Source: Aquatica leii (Eukaryota; Arthropoda; Insecta; Coleoptera; Lampyridae). Taken from it: a stretch of DNA of 64,000 nucleotides. This document shows, piece by piece, positions 35,830 to 48,155 of this stretch. The notes under the pieces were generated by a model. That model searched no databases. It worked only from the letters and a program-made list of their open reading frames with translations, and was not told the origin of the DNA. Where the stretch lies: NCBI GenBank assembly GCA_035610365.1, contig CM069435.1:67949389-68013388 (forward strand). Direction: 5' to 3'. Position 1 is the stretch's first letter. The number at the start of each line of letters is the position of its first letter. Both the position numbers and the translations under genes were made by a program.

Positions 35830-36015
35830 GCTATAACGGCGGTAAACGTTGTAAATCGATTAAACGCCCGCGTAATTCAAAATAGTTTTGAATCAAACTG
35901 CGGAATAAAACCACAACGTAAAGGACATTGGTGGTAAAAGCAATGTCAATGCAATTGTAAATTGTAAAAATATAAAATGTAAAATCGACTTACAACGTGT
36001 TCCGCCGTTATAGCT
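35830..36015. mobile_element. MITE-like element, 186 bp, with inverted ends
   Basis: The left end GCTATAACGGCGGTAAACGT and the right end, read in reverse, GCTATAACGGCGGAACACGT match except for a few bases and continue through TTGTAA-TCGATT, giving about 32 bases of TIR. The interior (for example AATTCAAAATAGTTTTGAAT) is itself partly palindromic. No coding capacity. No convincing target duplication beyond short A/T matches. The superfamily is unknown. Confidence 0.75.
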
Positions 36016-38709
36016 CATTACAATCAAAAATTAATTTTGGTACTATAAAAAAATTATGTCATTTGCTTATTTAACAAGGTGCTTTTAATTTTATGTTTTT
36101 TACAGTTATTCTAGTTTTATATAATTATTCTTTTATTACATGTTGATAACACAGACAAAAACTTACAAGTTTCGTATTTTAAATAAGTATACAGCATTAA
36201 CACAAATCCATTATTATTATGTTTTCGCGGTAAAAAGTATACGTATGTCTAAAACGAATCTTTTATTTATATATAGTTTATATATAATTCAAATTAACAA
36301 AATCTTTACGTACACAAATTTATTTGATTTAATAATTCTCTTATTTTTTAATATTCTTTTTAAATAATCTTGAAAAATGTTTGTATATAAATGTAACATA
36401 CAATTCCTTTTTTTACACTGCAATAAACGAAACATGATTATATATACACCCAATTTTCTTTTTACATAATTTTTATTTAACATGGTTTAGAAAACAAAAG
36501 AAATTTTACATTTACATAAATTTACCGCTAAAACTCAATTTTCTTAAAACTCTGTTAAGATGTACATTTGTATTTTCCTAAAAATGTTTTTATTTGTGCA
36601 GTTTATTGTATGTATTAATTTTAGTTGTGTGCGTCAACTCAGTATTAGTACATTTTTTTTATAAAAATGAATTTTAATAACTTTTTTTCTATTCTTGAGA
36701 TATTTTATAATAATAAATTACAAAAAAATTGTGATACTGTTTTTCGTCTTTTTTTAAAATTATTCGGTTACTTACTAAAAGTTTAATTATTTTTTGGTAT
36801 CTGTAGCGTGTTGATAAATTACAAAGTTGTATAAATTTAGTATTTGTACATTATATATTAACATATATTAATTATTGCAAAAATTAAAAAAATATATTTT
36901 ATGTGATTTTGTTGTTTTTTAGGTTTAATAAATAAAAAATTTTTGAACTGGATTTATTTTTATACTTTTGCAAGCTGCTATATATAACACAGTACTACAT
37001 TAAAATTAAAATTTTAATATATAGAAGTGCATCTGAAAAACGACACTATTTATAAATAGACATTTAACCTATTTATCAAAACTGCATAACCAAATCTAAA
37101 AGTTTTAAATACTCATGTAAAAAACACAAAAGAAAAATTGTTTTTATTGTTAGAGTACACATCCTTTTTTTAAGAAGAAATAATGATTTTTTTTCTTATG
37201 CAAAACAGTTTGCATTATTATTTATACATTTATGCCTATTAAATATTTTCTTATTACTAAATACATGTATACATATAACGTTTCTAGTTTTGATTAAAAA
37301 TACCGATGCTTAAATTTTAAAATATTTTAGAACTAATTTATTTAAAACTATTTACACGCAATTTAGAACAAATTTTTATAAACACAACTACTTTTTAATT
37401 AAATTAACTAATAAATTGTACCGATACTTAAGAAAAACCACTTACATATTACTATTACCTAATATCTATAAACACTGTTACACTTTAGTTTATCTTACAC
37501 TGGTACACGCCGTAAACATTATTTATATAGACCGATTCTTCGCACTTACGACTTTTGACTAAATAAACTTTAATTTCTTTCAAGTATTTTTTATATTCTT
37601 GCGTTATCTGGATCTAGAACATTCCATCTTTTCCGACCACTGTCTCGAAGTTTTCTAAATATTTTGAGAACATTTCAATACGACGGTTTAAAAGGTCAAA
37701 TTATTAATTTAGGCAAATAAAAGTTTTTTAAACACATATTTAAGTAAATATCTATTAATCAATTGTGCATAATCGTTATTTGGAAACCACAATTTGTTTT
37801 TCCTATGTGATTTTGGTGCGCAAACTTTCAAATTGTTTTTTGCAAATTCTGAAGTACTTATGAAAACGTTATTTAGTTTATGATAAAGTTTAGTTATTTA
37901 AATATTTTTTTACTGCATCAATTTTAATAACAACATACAGTTTTACAGTTTTTAGCATACAGAGCAAGTCTATATGGTTTTTAACTAAAACAAAAGACGC
38001 ACAATAGTAAATTAGTATGCAAACAATTACGTCTACGAGCTTGTTTTAAAAATGGTGTTTAAAATTAAAAATTAGCTAAGTTTTTAGTTGAAGTACAGAT
38101 ATTGCACTGCAGATAATAATTTTATAAAGATTTTTTATTCCAAAAAAATAGCAAAAACTCATTTTATGAATTCTAAAATTGAACCACTACTACAGTTCTA
38201 TGAAAATAAGCTACAAAGAATGTTGTAAGAGACCAAGGCCGAAAGTGAATAAATTATTTTATTTCATTCGTTTTTGTAAATTAAAAATTAAGTTACCAAG
38301 TGCTACAAGTGTACTTCTATTGTAAAAAAAGCACTAGTAGTTACGTTGATTAAATGTTTATTAATTCATAATTTACATATACTCTGGTTTTTCTAAAACA
38401 GCACATAATTATATATAAAAGTGTTTAATGATTTATTACAAACACATGATTTATTAACTGCAAATTTGCAAAAGCATATTTTACGTTTATCAGTTTTATA
38501 CCTTATTTGGTAAATGTTTGTCACTCGTAAGTTTAAGGGACAGAGGTTTTTAGAAAAGTGCAAAATTCGTTTTTTTTATCGAAGTCATTTCGGTATGGGT
38601 TAACATTCTAAAAAAAACAATATTTTAGTATGAGTAATGAGGGACAAACAAATGTAGACGATATGAGTATAATTGTAAATAATTTCTTTAATCTAAAGAC
38701 ATCTCAGTC
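36016..38709. other. AT-rich gap, nothing recognised
   Basis: No motif found. A reverse-strand frame ending in FSKYLENFETVVGKDGMF at about 37690-37615 looks protein-like but is too short and unsupported to call an exon. Confidence 0.45.
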
Positions 38710-38724
38710 AATATATATATATAT
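38710..38724. repeat. (AT)n tract at LINE 3' end
   Basis: A short AT dinucleotide run sits where the RTE relic ends on the reverse strand, preceded there by GATGACGATAATGAC. Simple repeats at the 3' end are typical of RTE-clade LINEs. Confidence 0.65.
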
Positions 38725-40115
38725 GTCATTATCGTCATCATTGCCAGTATTTATAACACCTGTGCGTCTCAAATAATCTTCTATCTGCTTTTTTTGATGT
38801 GTTTTTGTAATCTTTTAAAAATTGTTTTTCCATCTTGTCTTAGGCTTACCTTAATCACGTTTTCTCACTTTGGACCTCTCTTTGGTTACATTTTTAATTC
38901 ATCTGTCATTAGGTGTTTTGCTCATTACCACTTCTTTTTAGTTACGTATTTAGCAACATTTGTTAACTTTATACCCAGTATTCTATGTTTCTTTAGACTA
39001 TTTTTAATTTTTTCATATAACTTTTTTTGAACGTTAACGTCTCAGCTGCATATGTCAAGCTCGGTGAAACGCATTGGTTAAATACTTATGTTCTCAGACG
39101 TTGCGAAAAATTGTTACAAGAAAATCAGGTCTCTTCAGTTGGACAGCCAAACCTGCTACGTGGTTTCCTCGCAACGGCTAGCACAGTTTTCCCGGAGAGA
39201 GAGTCGCAGGCTTTGTGATGCTAAATTATAACGTAAATCTAAAAAAAGGCGCCAAGACAATGAAAGATTAAATTAGGGAGATATTGTCTAACTCTGGCTT
39301 TAGCTGGAAAAGAACAAATAACACGACAGAAGTAATAACACAGAATATATATTTATTTTTATCACAGGCAATAACTTCAAAAAGGACGAAGAAGTAAGTA
39401 AGTATAAATTTTCCAAACGTCGATACATAGGTCAAATCAAATATAAGTTGCGCCCTATACAGGGCAACACGCCGTACAATATACTGATCTTGTCGATCTA
39501 AACTTTTACATACGAAGGAGGAAGAAGGAATAACTTTATATTCGCAAATTTAAAATCGCAAAAGTAAATAACAAAACAAATTAAGCCTCGAAGACTCAAC
39601 GCGTCAAGGGACAAATTTTATACTTGGAAAAATTTTGATATTCAAAAATTGATCTACCAACATTGCAAAATGTGATTTAAATACAATAAACAAATAGTTG
39701 CCGTATGCGGGCCATTTTAGTCATACCCTTGGTACCTCATCTTGGTGGCAATTTTTAGTAATATTTTTTGTCCCAGATATACACAGTTTTTAGTAAATGC
39801 AAAAATTGTGAAGTTTCCTAATTGCATTAGTATAGCTATTTTTGTGTTGCTCATAATTTTAGTTTTTAGTATAGTCATGTTAAATCCACATTGTTGACTT
39901 GTTGTTTTTAACTCAATGATTACTTCGTGTAGGTTTTCTACGCGTTCTACAATAAAAACTATATTATGAACACATCGGATGTTTATTTATGTATTTACCG
40001 TTTATAGTAACGCTTTAGCTGATTCATTCTAAAAATTTAAATACATCTTTCAGGGTTTGACCTTGCCGTATGTCACTTTAAAACAAATCAGTAATTGATT
40101 GGAAAACTTAAAACG
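38715..40115 (-). pseudogene. RTE-type LINE, C-terminal RT and tail
   Basis: Reverse-strand frames give DIRQGQTLKDVFKFLE (family 'GVRQGDTLSPKLF'), NGKYIN, NIVFIVERVENLHEVIIELK (after the FADD box, whose catalytic residues are not readable), CGFNMTILKTKIMSNT and CVYLGQKILLKIATKMR. After a diverged stretch come VFNQCVSPSLTYAAETLTFK, MKKLKIV, HLMTDELKM and a VSLRQDGKTIFKRLQKHIKK tail, the classic RTE C-terminus 'FDQCVLPVLTYGAETWTLT...RGRP.TRW'. Many stops and frame changes are present. The N-terminal RT half lies at 41625-42480; together they form one split element. Confidence 0.8.
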
Positions 40116-41624
40116 TAAAATCAAAATAAAGCGAACGTCAAAAACAAAAGGGCACCAGGAAGGTGTATAGCTTAAAATAGACATCTAGACCTTGCCCATC
40201 AAAAAACCCACTCCTGATGAACACACTCTGAACGAAACTTACTTTTATCAGAGTGTATTACACTGAAAACTGTAATATTTAAATTACTATGCACGCGCGC
40301 AAGCCTACAGAATAAAAGCTTTTTACAAAATTAACTATTTAACATTTATTGCATTTAAATTAAACACAAATAAAATAAAAAATAATAATAACAAGAATTA
40401 CATGAATTCAGATAATACTACAAACAAATAAAATTTAAAAAAAGCATATAAAAAAAGGAAAACGATATAAATACGTAGATGAAAACTGTATACAAAATAT
40501 AACAAATTGGTGATTTATCGTTAAATTAAATTAAATTCGCAAGTCTCAGCTAAACAAAAATAAGAAATAATAAAAAAATATACACTACAAAATAAAAATT
40601 CTGTAACAATAAAATAAAGAGTCTTAATATTACTGTCTATTATTAACGAAAATAAAGTAATTCTATTTCGTTTTTAGAATAATTTAAACGACCAATAATT
40701 CGCAAGTGTCGTTAATTAAAACTTTTAATAATGGTACGAAACACATGGGTCACGAACTTTATTTTGTTTAAATTTAAAGTTTTTAAGTACTCAAGTTAGC
40801 AAAACATAAAATCATAATTGATTTTGTATTGTCATAAATACTTTAAATTTTTGTAGCTACAGGTGGTAGGTTATAAAGTCCACTAGATGTTGCTCAGAAA
40901 TTTGAATGGCTACATATCTGCAATGGTTCGTCGGAGGATTTTTAACCGCCAAAGGCGAAGTAAAATAGTACGGCACAAAGTCGGCACTTAACATAATAGA
41001 TTCCATGAAACTTTAGTTATACACGGGCCCAAATGAATCGTCAAAACTGTAAAACATACAAAATTAGAAAAGTTTAATTAAACCCATAACAAACTTACGA
41101 TCTGCATCCCTAAAAATGGTGACTCCACAGTCTTCTAACTTGAGAAACTTAAATTTCTGAAAATGTTACACCAGTGACGTAAATTTTTGTGAGAGGAGGA
41201 GCAACAGTAAAACGATGACGTGGAAAAAAGATGCAAAAATTCAATTAAATCAAAACGCAAAAGCACAATTTGTTGACTGCCTTTCTCGCGGTAAGAAATG
41301 CAATGTTAACAAAAACAAAAATATCCAAAGCAGAAGAGTCAGGTACAATCATTAAGGCTAACTTTAAAACTCAATATTAAAAATACCTATCGGAAGTAAA
41401 TTATCAGGTAACTCAAAATGTAAGACAATAAAATCATCCTAAATGATTCAAGTGCATACGGACTAAATATGCACTTAATAAATTATACTTTACACTTAAG
41501 GTAAATTTACAAAAAACCGAAAATAACTTTAATTACTTTATACGAAATTACTTAAATGGTATTAAAGAAATAAACAAAACAAACTTACATACCTGGTCTT
41601 TTACAGAAGAAAACGCACAAAATC
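40116..41624. other. Sequence inserted between the two RTE halves
   Basis: RTE protein homology stops at about 40115 and resumes at about 41625 on the same strand, with roughly 1.5 kb between. I find no TIR or duplicated target at the edges. It includes a CTGATGA...CGAAAC string at 40214-40238 and a possible spliced segment at 40862-41160. Confidence 0.5.
40862..41160 (-). other. Possible two-exon coding fragment, unknown family
   Basis: On the reverse strand the text KFKFLKLEDCGVTIFRDAD runs to a strong donor (ATC|GTAAGT near 41100). About 50 bases later an acceptor TTTTACAG lies near 41050. Downstream, an open segment reads SADFVPYYFTSPLAVKNPPT and HCRYVAIQISEQHLVDFITY before a stop near 40862. 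A stop also lies shortly after the acceptor in this frame, so the gene, if real, is broken. I do not recognise the family. It may belong to whatever split the RTE element. Confidence 0.3.
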
Positions 41625-42480
41625 AAACGACGGTTACATTACTGCTATTGGATGTATTCTTTTGTCATTTTTGCATCGTCATAGAAAGTTTTCAAAAGTT
41701 CTATGTATTTATCATCAATTGTACAATCAATTTACTGCATTTATTATAGCCCATGCACTTTATTCAAACGCCAGAAAAATAAGTTGTTTATGTCTTTTTC
41801 TATTGCGTGTATATGGTTAGCGGTAACGTATCCTTGTCTAAAATCTGATTATTTGATTGATTAAAATGTGTCTAGTCCATTTGTTATGCGATTTGTGATT
41901 TCTTAGCTTTTTTTTGTTTATTCTAACTCTAGCTGTTTGTACCTCCTAATTTTATTACTATCACTAGCCCGTTTCGTCTTTTGGCTTTATTAATTTAGAT
42001 TTGCTTTAATGCAACTTTTATTAGTATTTTCTTACTGGTGTGAGATCTTTTGTATAGCGTTTGGTTAATTTTTTTTATCACTTTTGATGCAAGAGGGTTT
42101 GTTATATTTTAAACGTATAATTCCATGTAAAATCGTTGTATGCAATCTAGTGTCATTTTGCAAGTTCTTAGTATATCTTCAATTCAGTTTCGTAAAGTGT
42201 AAACATTTCTTTATTTTATTGAGATACTTTTCTTTTGAATACTCTAGGGCATTCTATGCAATTACTTGTCTTACTATCTTTTTATTGTGTTGAGTTACGT
42301 ATGTTCTTGCTGCGTTTTATACTTTTTCTTTGCTTGTTTTCTTTCTTTTTTAATTATAACAAACGTTTAATTTTGCTGCTTTTCTATTTTGTATTTACTT
42401 TTTTAATCGTCATTTTGATAGTTTTATGTATACTACTGGTATTGAGCTTTTTGATGTCTGCCATGTTGTTTTGGTCTTTT
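41625..42480 (-). pseudogene. RTE-type LINE, linker and first half of RT
   Basis: Reverse-strand frames give NHIHAIEKDIN (family 'STIDHIH...Q.IEK'), a gap where 'FVDYTKAFD' should be, then IDCTIDDKYIELLKTFYDDA, the 'I..KYI.LL..IY..A' helix that follows the first catalytic block. Upstream, an A-rich region with ADIKKLNTSSIHKTIKMTIK resembles the charged linker between endonuclease and RT. Stops are frequent. Order and direction fit the piece at 38715-40115 exactly. The endonuclease was not identified. Confidence 0.65.
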
Positions 42481-42814
42481 GTTAATGTTTTTCCATATTA
42501 GTTTCTAGCGTTTCTTTAAGTTTTTCTAAACGATATAAGTTATATTTGTTGGTTTTTTTTTGTATATATCTACTACATACTATTTCTCGCAGCATTTATA
42601 ATGCTTTACACGTTATTACTTATTTTTCTAGAGTTTACTTATATTTTTAAAATGATTTAACACATTGACCTAGTTATAATTTTAATAATTTATGCTAAGT
42701 AAAAAAATAAATGTTTACTGGTAAAGTATCTTATTCTCCTATCACTATTAATTTCATTGATGACTACTTTTTCTTTAGATAGGAGGGCAGTATAAAAATT
42801 ACTTTAATCTTTTT
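42481..42814. other. AT-rich spacer between RTE and Penelope-like relics
   Basis: Nothing recognised. Confidence 0.45.
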
Positions 42815-42847
42815 ACGTTTTGTGCCTCAAGTGTGCACTTTATCAGG
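42815..42847 (-). ncRNA. Hammerhead-like motif near Penelope relic 2
   Basis: Reverse strand: CCTGATAAAGTGCACACTTG followed by AGGCACAAAACGT. CTGATAA matches the CUGANGA box with one change, GTGC pairs with GCAC as stem II, and AAAAC stands for GAAAC. The layout, including the extra A before stem II, is the same as at 17231-17270, although the stem bases differ and still pair. Confidence 0.45.
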
Positions 42848-43129
42848 CTGCTGCAAAATTTATTAACAGCAAGGAACACACACTTACATAACAACTAAAG
42901 AATTTAAAAGAGGCACTTATAAGTAAAGAACTTAAAAGAAAATATGATTTAGTGGAGGCAGTTCACTTGTCTTACAAGCATTTTGCACTATTTGAATTAA
43001 TTATTCTAGTATTACAAATATGCATAGGTCAATAAATAAAGTTTAAATGTATATACAAAGAAAAAAAACATAAACGTTTAACAAACAATAAACATACAAA
43101 TTATAAAGCTAATAGATAAAAAGTGATCA

Positions 43130-43653
43130 TGAAACAACATTCAATTATAAAAATCATCTTGCAATTTTTGAAATTAAATCTGAAATCGTGGAATTGTTAA
43201 AATCGAAGATATGTTCTGTGTTTATGTAATGAAATGCTAATGCTATGTTTGCTTTTTTGTATTGCAATTGTATTTATGGTTATTAATTCGATTTTTTACT
43301 TTTTGTTTTGATTGGCCAATATAACATACATTACAATTAGTACAGTATAATTTGTATACTACATCGTGTTATTCTATTATGTCAGTTTTTAAAAGAATTA
43401 TATTTGTTAGATTTGTGACATTTATTATTGTAGTGTAAGTGATGTTAGTATTAGAGTTAGTTATAAGGTTAGTGTTAAAGTTACTTATAAGTCGGTTAAT
43501 TAGTGGTGGAATCACATTAGTCATGTTAGTATTTAAAAGTATTTTATTTAATATTTTCTTTGAATAATTCGTATTCCTTAGTTTGTATTTTAAAATGTAC
43601 AAGTTTTTATTATGGAATTGAGAGCTACTTGAATTAATAATGTTGTAGTTCAT
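43130..43653 (-). pseudogene. Penelope-like element, linker and GIY-YIG relic 2
   Basis: An open reverse-strand frame from 43653 passes one in-frame stop near 43369 and then reads HDVVYKLYCTNCNVCYIGQS and KQKVKNRINNHKYNCNTKK. This is the 'VYK.NC..C...YIGQT.......R...H' start of the Penelope GIY-YIG domain, with the CxxC pair before it. After a frame change NIALAFHYINTEHIFDFNN continues. The second half of the nuclease with the catalytic Glu is not readable. The upstream 95 residues are Asn/Thr/Ile-rich, as in linkers of these elements. It is homologous to 16555-16918. Confidence 0.8.
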
Positions 43654-46515
43654 AGCCTTGATGACAATAATTTTTTGGGGTGTGGGTGTTTTGATAAGTA
43701 ATTAATTGTTCTATTAGAGGTTATCGGTTTAGTGTATCATTCTGTGACTAACAGACTAGTGTTAATACCTCGAATAAAAATGCATCTAAAATGTTTACCT
43801 AATTTTAGTTTTTTAAAAGATACAAATTGTGTAACAATGTGATTCGTAAATGAAACCCTAATCACTTTTTTTATATATACAGCTTTTTGCAAATTTTATT
43901 AGCTATAAAAATCATTGAGAGCTTTACATAATTATCATATTGACAGAGCATTGAATTGAAATGATTAGAACATTAAAGAAAAATACTTGAAAATCCTAAA
44001 GTCAAACGCGTTAAATTACATTTCCTTGAAACTTACGAAGTTAAATTCAAAAAACGAAGACATGATATAGAAAAATGATTGAATTATCTATAAAGGTTAT
44101 TTAGAAATTATTCGATACACCCACGTACAGTATTTCTCAATACACATTTCTCTTTATTTGTATCACACGTGTAGATATAATCTAATAATCAATGCAGAAC
44201 TATGTTACAATTACATAATAATTGTATATTTAAAAACTTCCATTTTCTATCATTAACTTTGGACAGTTTCATAATATTTAAAACACTTAGCAATCTATTA
44301 ACTTTTTTAACAAAACTTTTCAATTTATTGTACTAAAAAATTTAAAGGTTTAATCAAGATTTATTGATTTGTTTAAAAAGGAAATATAAAACATGTCTAG
44401 TAATGCTTTTAATTAAAACTTTATTAAAAAACACATGCTTAAATACTATTTATATAAAAGTAATGTTTATATTTTTATGTTAACAAACTACCTCTAAAAC
44501 GCAACTTTTACCAATAAAATTCAACTAATGGTTTCTTACACAAAACTTTTTAATCTTAAAGCAGCGCATTTTTAAACATGTTAATTAAAATTTGATAATA
44601 AACTATATATTAATTAAAACCCTCTTTCAAGACGCGTATAAGATAGTTATAACTATGTTTTTGAATCCGAAAACAACTAAGATTTAAACAAGTTAAATGT
44701 GGTCGACTTATGTTGTTAGTTCTGCCAAATAAGTGTGACAAAAAGCTAAATTTAAATTTTTATTTGTAAAACATACCATTTTATTATCAGGATGAACAAA
44801 ACTTTGTAAGTCGTCGACTTGTTACGTTTTATTGGTATTAAACTTTATCCGTGCAACCTTGAACATTTTATGCTAGTAAAATTTTATGCAAAATCTGAAG
44901 TAAACACGCACTTTTTGACTTAAAAACATAAATAATTAAATTCAAACCTTTATATAACATGGTCTAAAGTTTTTTTTTGTATATTAAATTAAAATTAAAT
45001 TAGAATATACGTCTGGACATTTTTTGTTCAGCGGTACAAAAATTAAACGTAGAGAAATATAATAAAAAACATATCATGGTGTATGTAATGTATCTGAAAC
45101 AAAATTTTGTTAAACTCCTAATGCAATTTTAGCAACTAGCATATTATTCAAAAGTAATTTAATTAATTCTAAGAGATAACATAAGCATCGTAACTAATAA
45201 ATTACTGACCTTTTAAATTATGGTTTCTATTTGTATTTGAATTTGGTTCTATTACTTCTTATTCAAAATAGAACCACTTAAGATCAAAACATTTTTAAAT
45301 ATGTTCATTGTGTTTATTGCTGAACAACATATTAAATTTAGCAACAAAACGTATTGACATTGTTATACAATACAAGCGAATATTATTGATAATTTTAGTT
45401 ATTAACATAAAGCAGCAAAAATAAACTACATTTTTAGTTTTTTTTGATAAGTGTAGAGTCGATTAATTTTAATTTAAACAAAAAAATAACAGGTTTTAAA
45501 TAAAAATTATTGTTGCTTTTTTTAAAAATATTGAAAAATAAATCAAATCAAAAACAAAATAAGTTTCAATTAATTTAAAATTAAATCTATGTACAATGTG
45601 ATTGAAATTCCAGCATAGGGATCAATATTTGCAAAGCAACTTTCACAGACTCATTTAATACTAGGTGGCATTACTCTTTAAGTTGACTCGATTTTGTTTT
45701 ATAAACACAATTTTTTATGAGTACGATATGAGATAAGCACATTCCAAAACCGTTAGTGTAAGACATTGATATTTCAAACAATTTTTAAAATTTGCAATTT
45801 CAGTTCAGTTTTTTTTTTTCAAATTACGAATGAACCGTTGAATGTAACCAAATTTTTTAGCAGATAATGAATCAGCTTCCGTTTAACCAAGTTTCTACCT
45901 CTTATAATAACCAAGATCTCTATGTTGAAACTCGAATTTCAATCAGCATATAGAGTGTTTGCTATTACTCCGGCCTCGGTTTCTCGGTTTGTTTGCAGCA
46001 TAAAGTTACACTTTTTTAAATAGCAACCCATCAATTTTTTATGCTGTTAATTTAGATGAAAAATTATTTTTAAATTGATTGCGGCGTTGCCATTTTAGAG
46101 CTACTTCTCTAAAAATGCAGCATCAGAAAAAAATTGTCACAAAACTGGTTTTTTAAAGTTTTGAAATTTGTTTTTATAAATTCGTAGATGAAAGTCAGAA
46201 GTGATTAATTATAATTTTTTTAATTCGCCATATTTATTTTGTATGAAAGCGCAAATTTTCAATTTTTTTAAATTCCTGAAACTTATTTGTTGTTAAATGG
46301 CACCCTCAATTTCTTTTAACTGTTTCTAATGTAGTTTTTAATTCTCTATCGATTTCCTCTGTACGGTTTTCTCTTAACATCTACATGGAGATGTTTATAA
46401 ATTTTTAATAAAATCACAGCAAGCATTATTTTAATCAAGCAGATTTATTCTAGTAAGCTTTGCCTCTATTAAACAAAAAACCTAAAGGAGAGCATTACAA
46501 AACTAAAAAAAAATT
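43654..46515. other. AT-rich gap, possible mariner flank at the right
   Basis: Nothing recognised up to about 45600. Between 46000 and 46320 phrases such as TTTAAATAGCAACCC and TTAAATGGCACCCTC resemble TIR motifs of other mariners in the window and may be decayed 3' flank of the relic at 46520-47190. Confidence 0.4.
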
Positions 46516-46519
46516 AAAA

Positions 46520-47190
46520 AAAGTTAATTTAACAAAATTTTGCCCATTTTGTTGTAGGCACGTCTCAAATCTTTGCCGTAAAGATTCGCGCACATTTTGT
46601 AACATCTCGTGTGTGAGGTTAAAAAATGCAGTTTTTATTCTGTTTTTTATTGTATATTGTGTAGTAGGATTTTCTTGAAATACGTAATCTTTTACGAATC
46701 TCTATAAAAAGAAAGTAAGTAAAGTAAAGTAAAAAACAGTAAGATCCGGAGATCTTGTCGGTCATGGCACAGGACCGCTTCGGCCATTCTATCGATTACA
46801 ATATTATTTGTTTAAAGAATTTCTAGCAAAATGACAGGGCGCACCACCATGCTGATACAAGCCTTTTTGTGTTTTCTGGAACTTTTTCTAGTAACCGTGA
46901 CAAAAAGTTATTCAAAAACTTTAACTATCTGTCGGTATTTAAATGACCATCAATGAAGTAAAAACCTATAATAAAATCGTTTACAATTTCTCTTTATACA
47001 TTGACCGTTCATCTATGTTAATGATCCAAAACTCTTAAAATATGAGGATTTACATTATCATAGTAATGATAATTACGACGATTTACTTGGTTATTACTAT
47101 GAAAGGTAGCTTCGTCAGTAAATAAAACAGTGTTTGAATGAATAACTTTAGTGGTTGCGACAAAAAGGGGATTTTGACCTCTACCAGCTA
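46520..47190 (-). pseudogene. Mariner transposase relic with lost catalytic Asp
   Basis: Reverse strand: NTVLFTDEATFHSNNQVNRR (first catalytic block), YYDNVNPHILRVLDH, NDFIIGFYFIDGHLNTDR, KFLNNFLSRLLEKVPENTK, then YQHGGAPCHFARNSLN, where the family has Q-D-G and this copy has Gly for Asp. IEWPKRS and a decayed DFFLWG region follow, and finally KNRIKTAFFNLTHEMLQNV with ESLRQRFETCLQQNGQNF, the C-terminal helix. Several stops and two frame changes are present. The HTH N-terminus is missing: homology stops within about 40 bases of where dispersed repeat copy B begins (47226). The forward open frame at 46460-46678 is an antisense shadow of the C-terminus. Confidence 0.85.
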
Positions 47191-47225
47191 TGTAGGAAAC
47201 ATACTCTTCGACGTGGTGTCACTTC

Positions 47226-48155
47226 TCATATGATTTCAGTGTGATTAATTGTATTTAATTTTATAATTTCTGTTACGTAAGCGTTACTTTGAATCAAGCT
47301 ATTCGTTTACTTATGTTAAGCCCTTAGCGTTATTACTCATTTTAAGCCTTCAGCTTTTTTGTTGTAACTAAGGTAATTAATTAATATTTTACTTCTAGTC
47401 GAATATATTATATCAACTTCAACTCATTCTGTAATTGAATATTACTGGGTACGTTGACTTGATTTGATCAAGTATTATTTATTCGTATTAAAGGCCAAAG
47501 TTTGCCAAATGTAAGTCGATGATTGTAAGCTTATACTCCTTAATAGTTTTAGAGTAATATTACTAAAGTAGCATGATTACCAGTTACTTACAACAAGAAA
47601 GGTCTGAAGTAAGTTTTATGTTGTTTTACAAATTTAAACATTTCCGTTTATTTTTTCAAAAATTACATTTTTGCGACTGCACGTAATTGTTAATGTTTGA
47701 TCGATTTTGCTTTGTGTTGGTATGGATTTATTATTAATTGTTTGTGAGTTAAAATAACAAATACTTTGTTATCTTTTCAAAAAGCAATAGTAGTAAAGTA
47801 CATTGGTAATGTTTAACCAATGAAGCTATGTAGCATTTACTGATTTTTTCTTGTTACCGCTTAAAAGACAAAAGTTGTAGTTTATTATCAAATAAAAATA
47901 TATTAATTAATTTGTTACGATCTTTCGTTGCTAATTGTTTGTTTCTCCTAACTTTTCGACAGTGGATTTATATGTACTATTGGTAATTCCTAACCAAGGA
48001 CTATGCAAATACGTTCAGAGTAACGCCTATAATTTTTTCTTTTGATATACTGTAGTATTTTTAACCACTCTTGCTCACCGGCACTTCAGCTAGCCGCGGT
48101 AATGTAGCTGTTACCAAAAAGATTCTCTAGAATTTTAAGTTGGTAATAGTATTAC
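47226..48155 (+). repeat. Dispersed repeat, copy B (short form)
   Basis: Aligns with copy A: the GTGTGATTAATTGTATTTAA/GTTACGTAAG region at the left, a GATGATTGTAAGCTTATACT block, AATTGTTTGTTTCTCCTAAC near 47933-47952, GCTCACCGGCACTTCAGCTA and GCCGCGGTAATGTAGCTGTT at the right end. More diverged than A and C are from each other. No MULE sequence is present. Confidence 0.65.

Noticed and set aside
37615..37690. Possible last exon on the reverse strand (FSKYLENFETVVGKDGMF)
   Set aside because: No acceptor at the expected position, very short, and no known family.
40214..40238. CTGATGA ... CGAAAC string resembling a third hammerhead
   Set aside because: The bases between the boxes do not form a stem II. 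The nearby ACACTCTGA/TCAGAGTGT pairing gives a different simple hairpin.
42084..42501. Hydrophobic forward open frames that look like membrane proteins
   Set aside because: They are T-rich and antisense to the A-rich linker of the RTE relic on the other strand.
46460..46678. Forward frame with CPFC and Lys-rich start
   Set aside because: It is the antisense of the mariner C-terminal helix, which reads clearly on the reverse strand.
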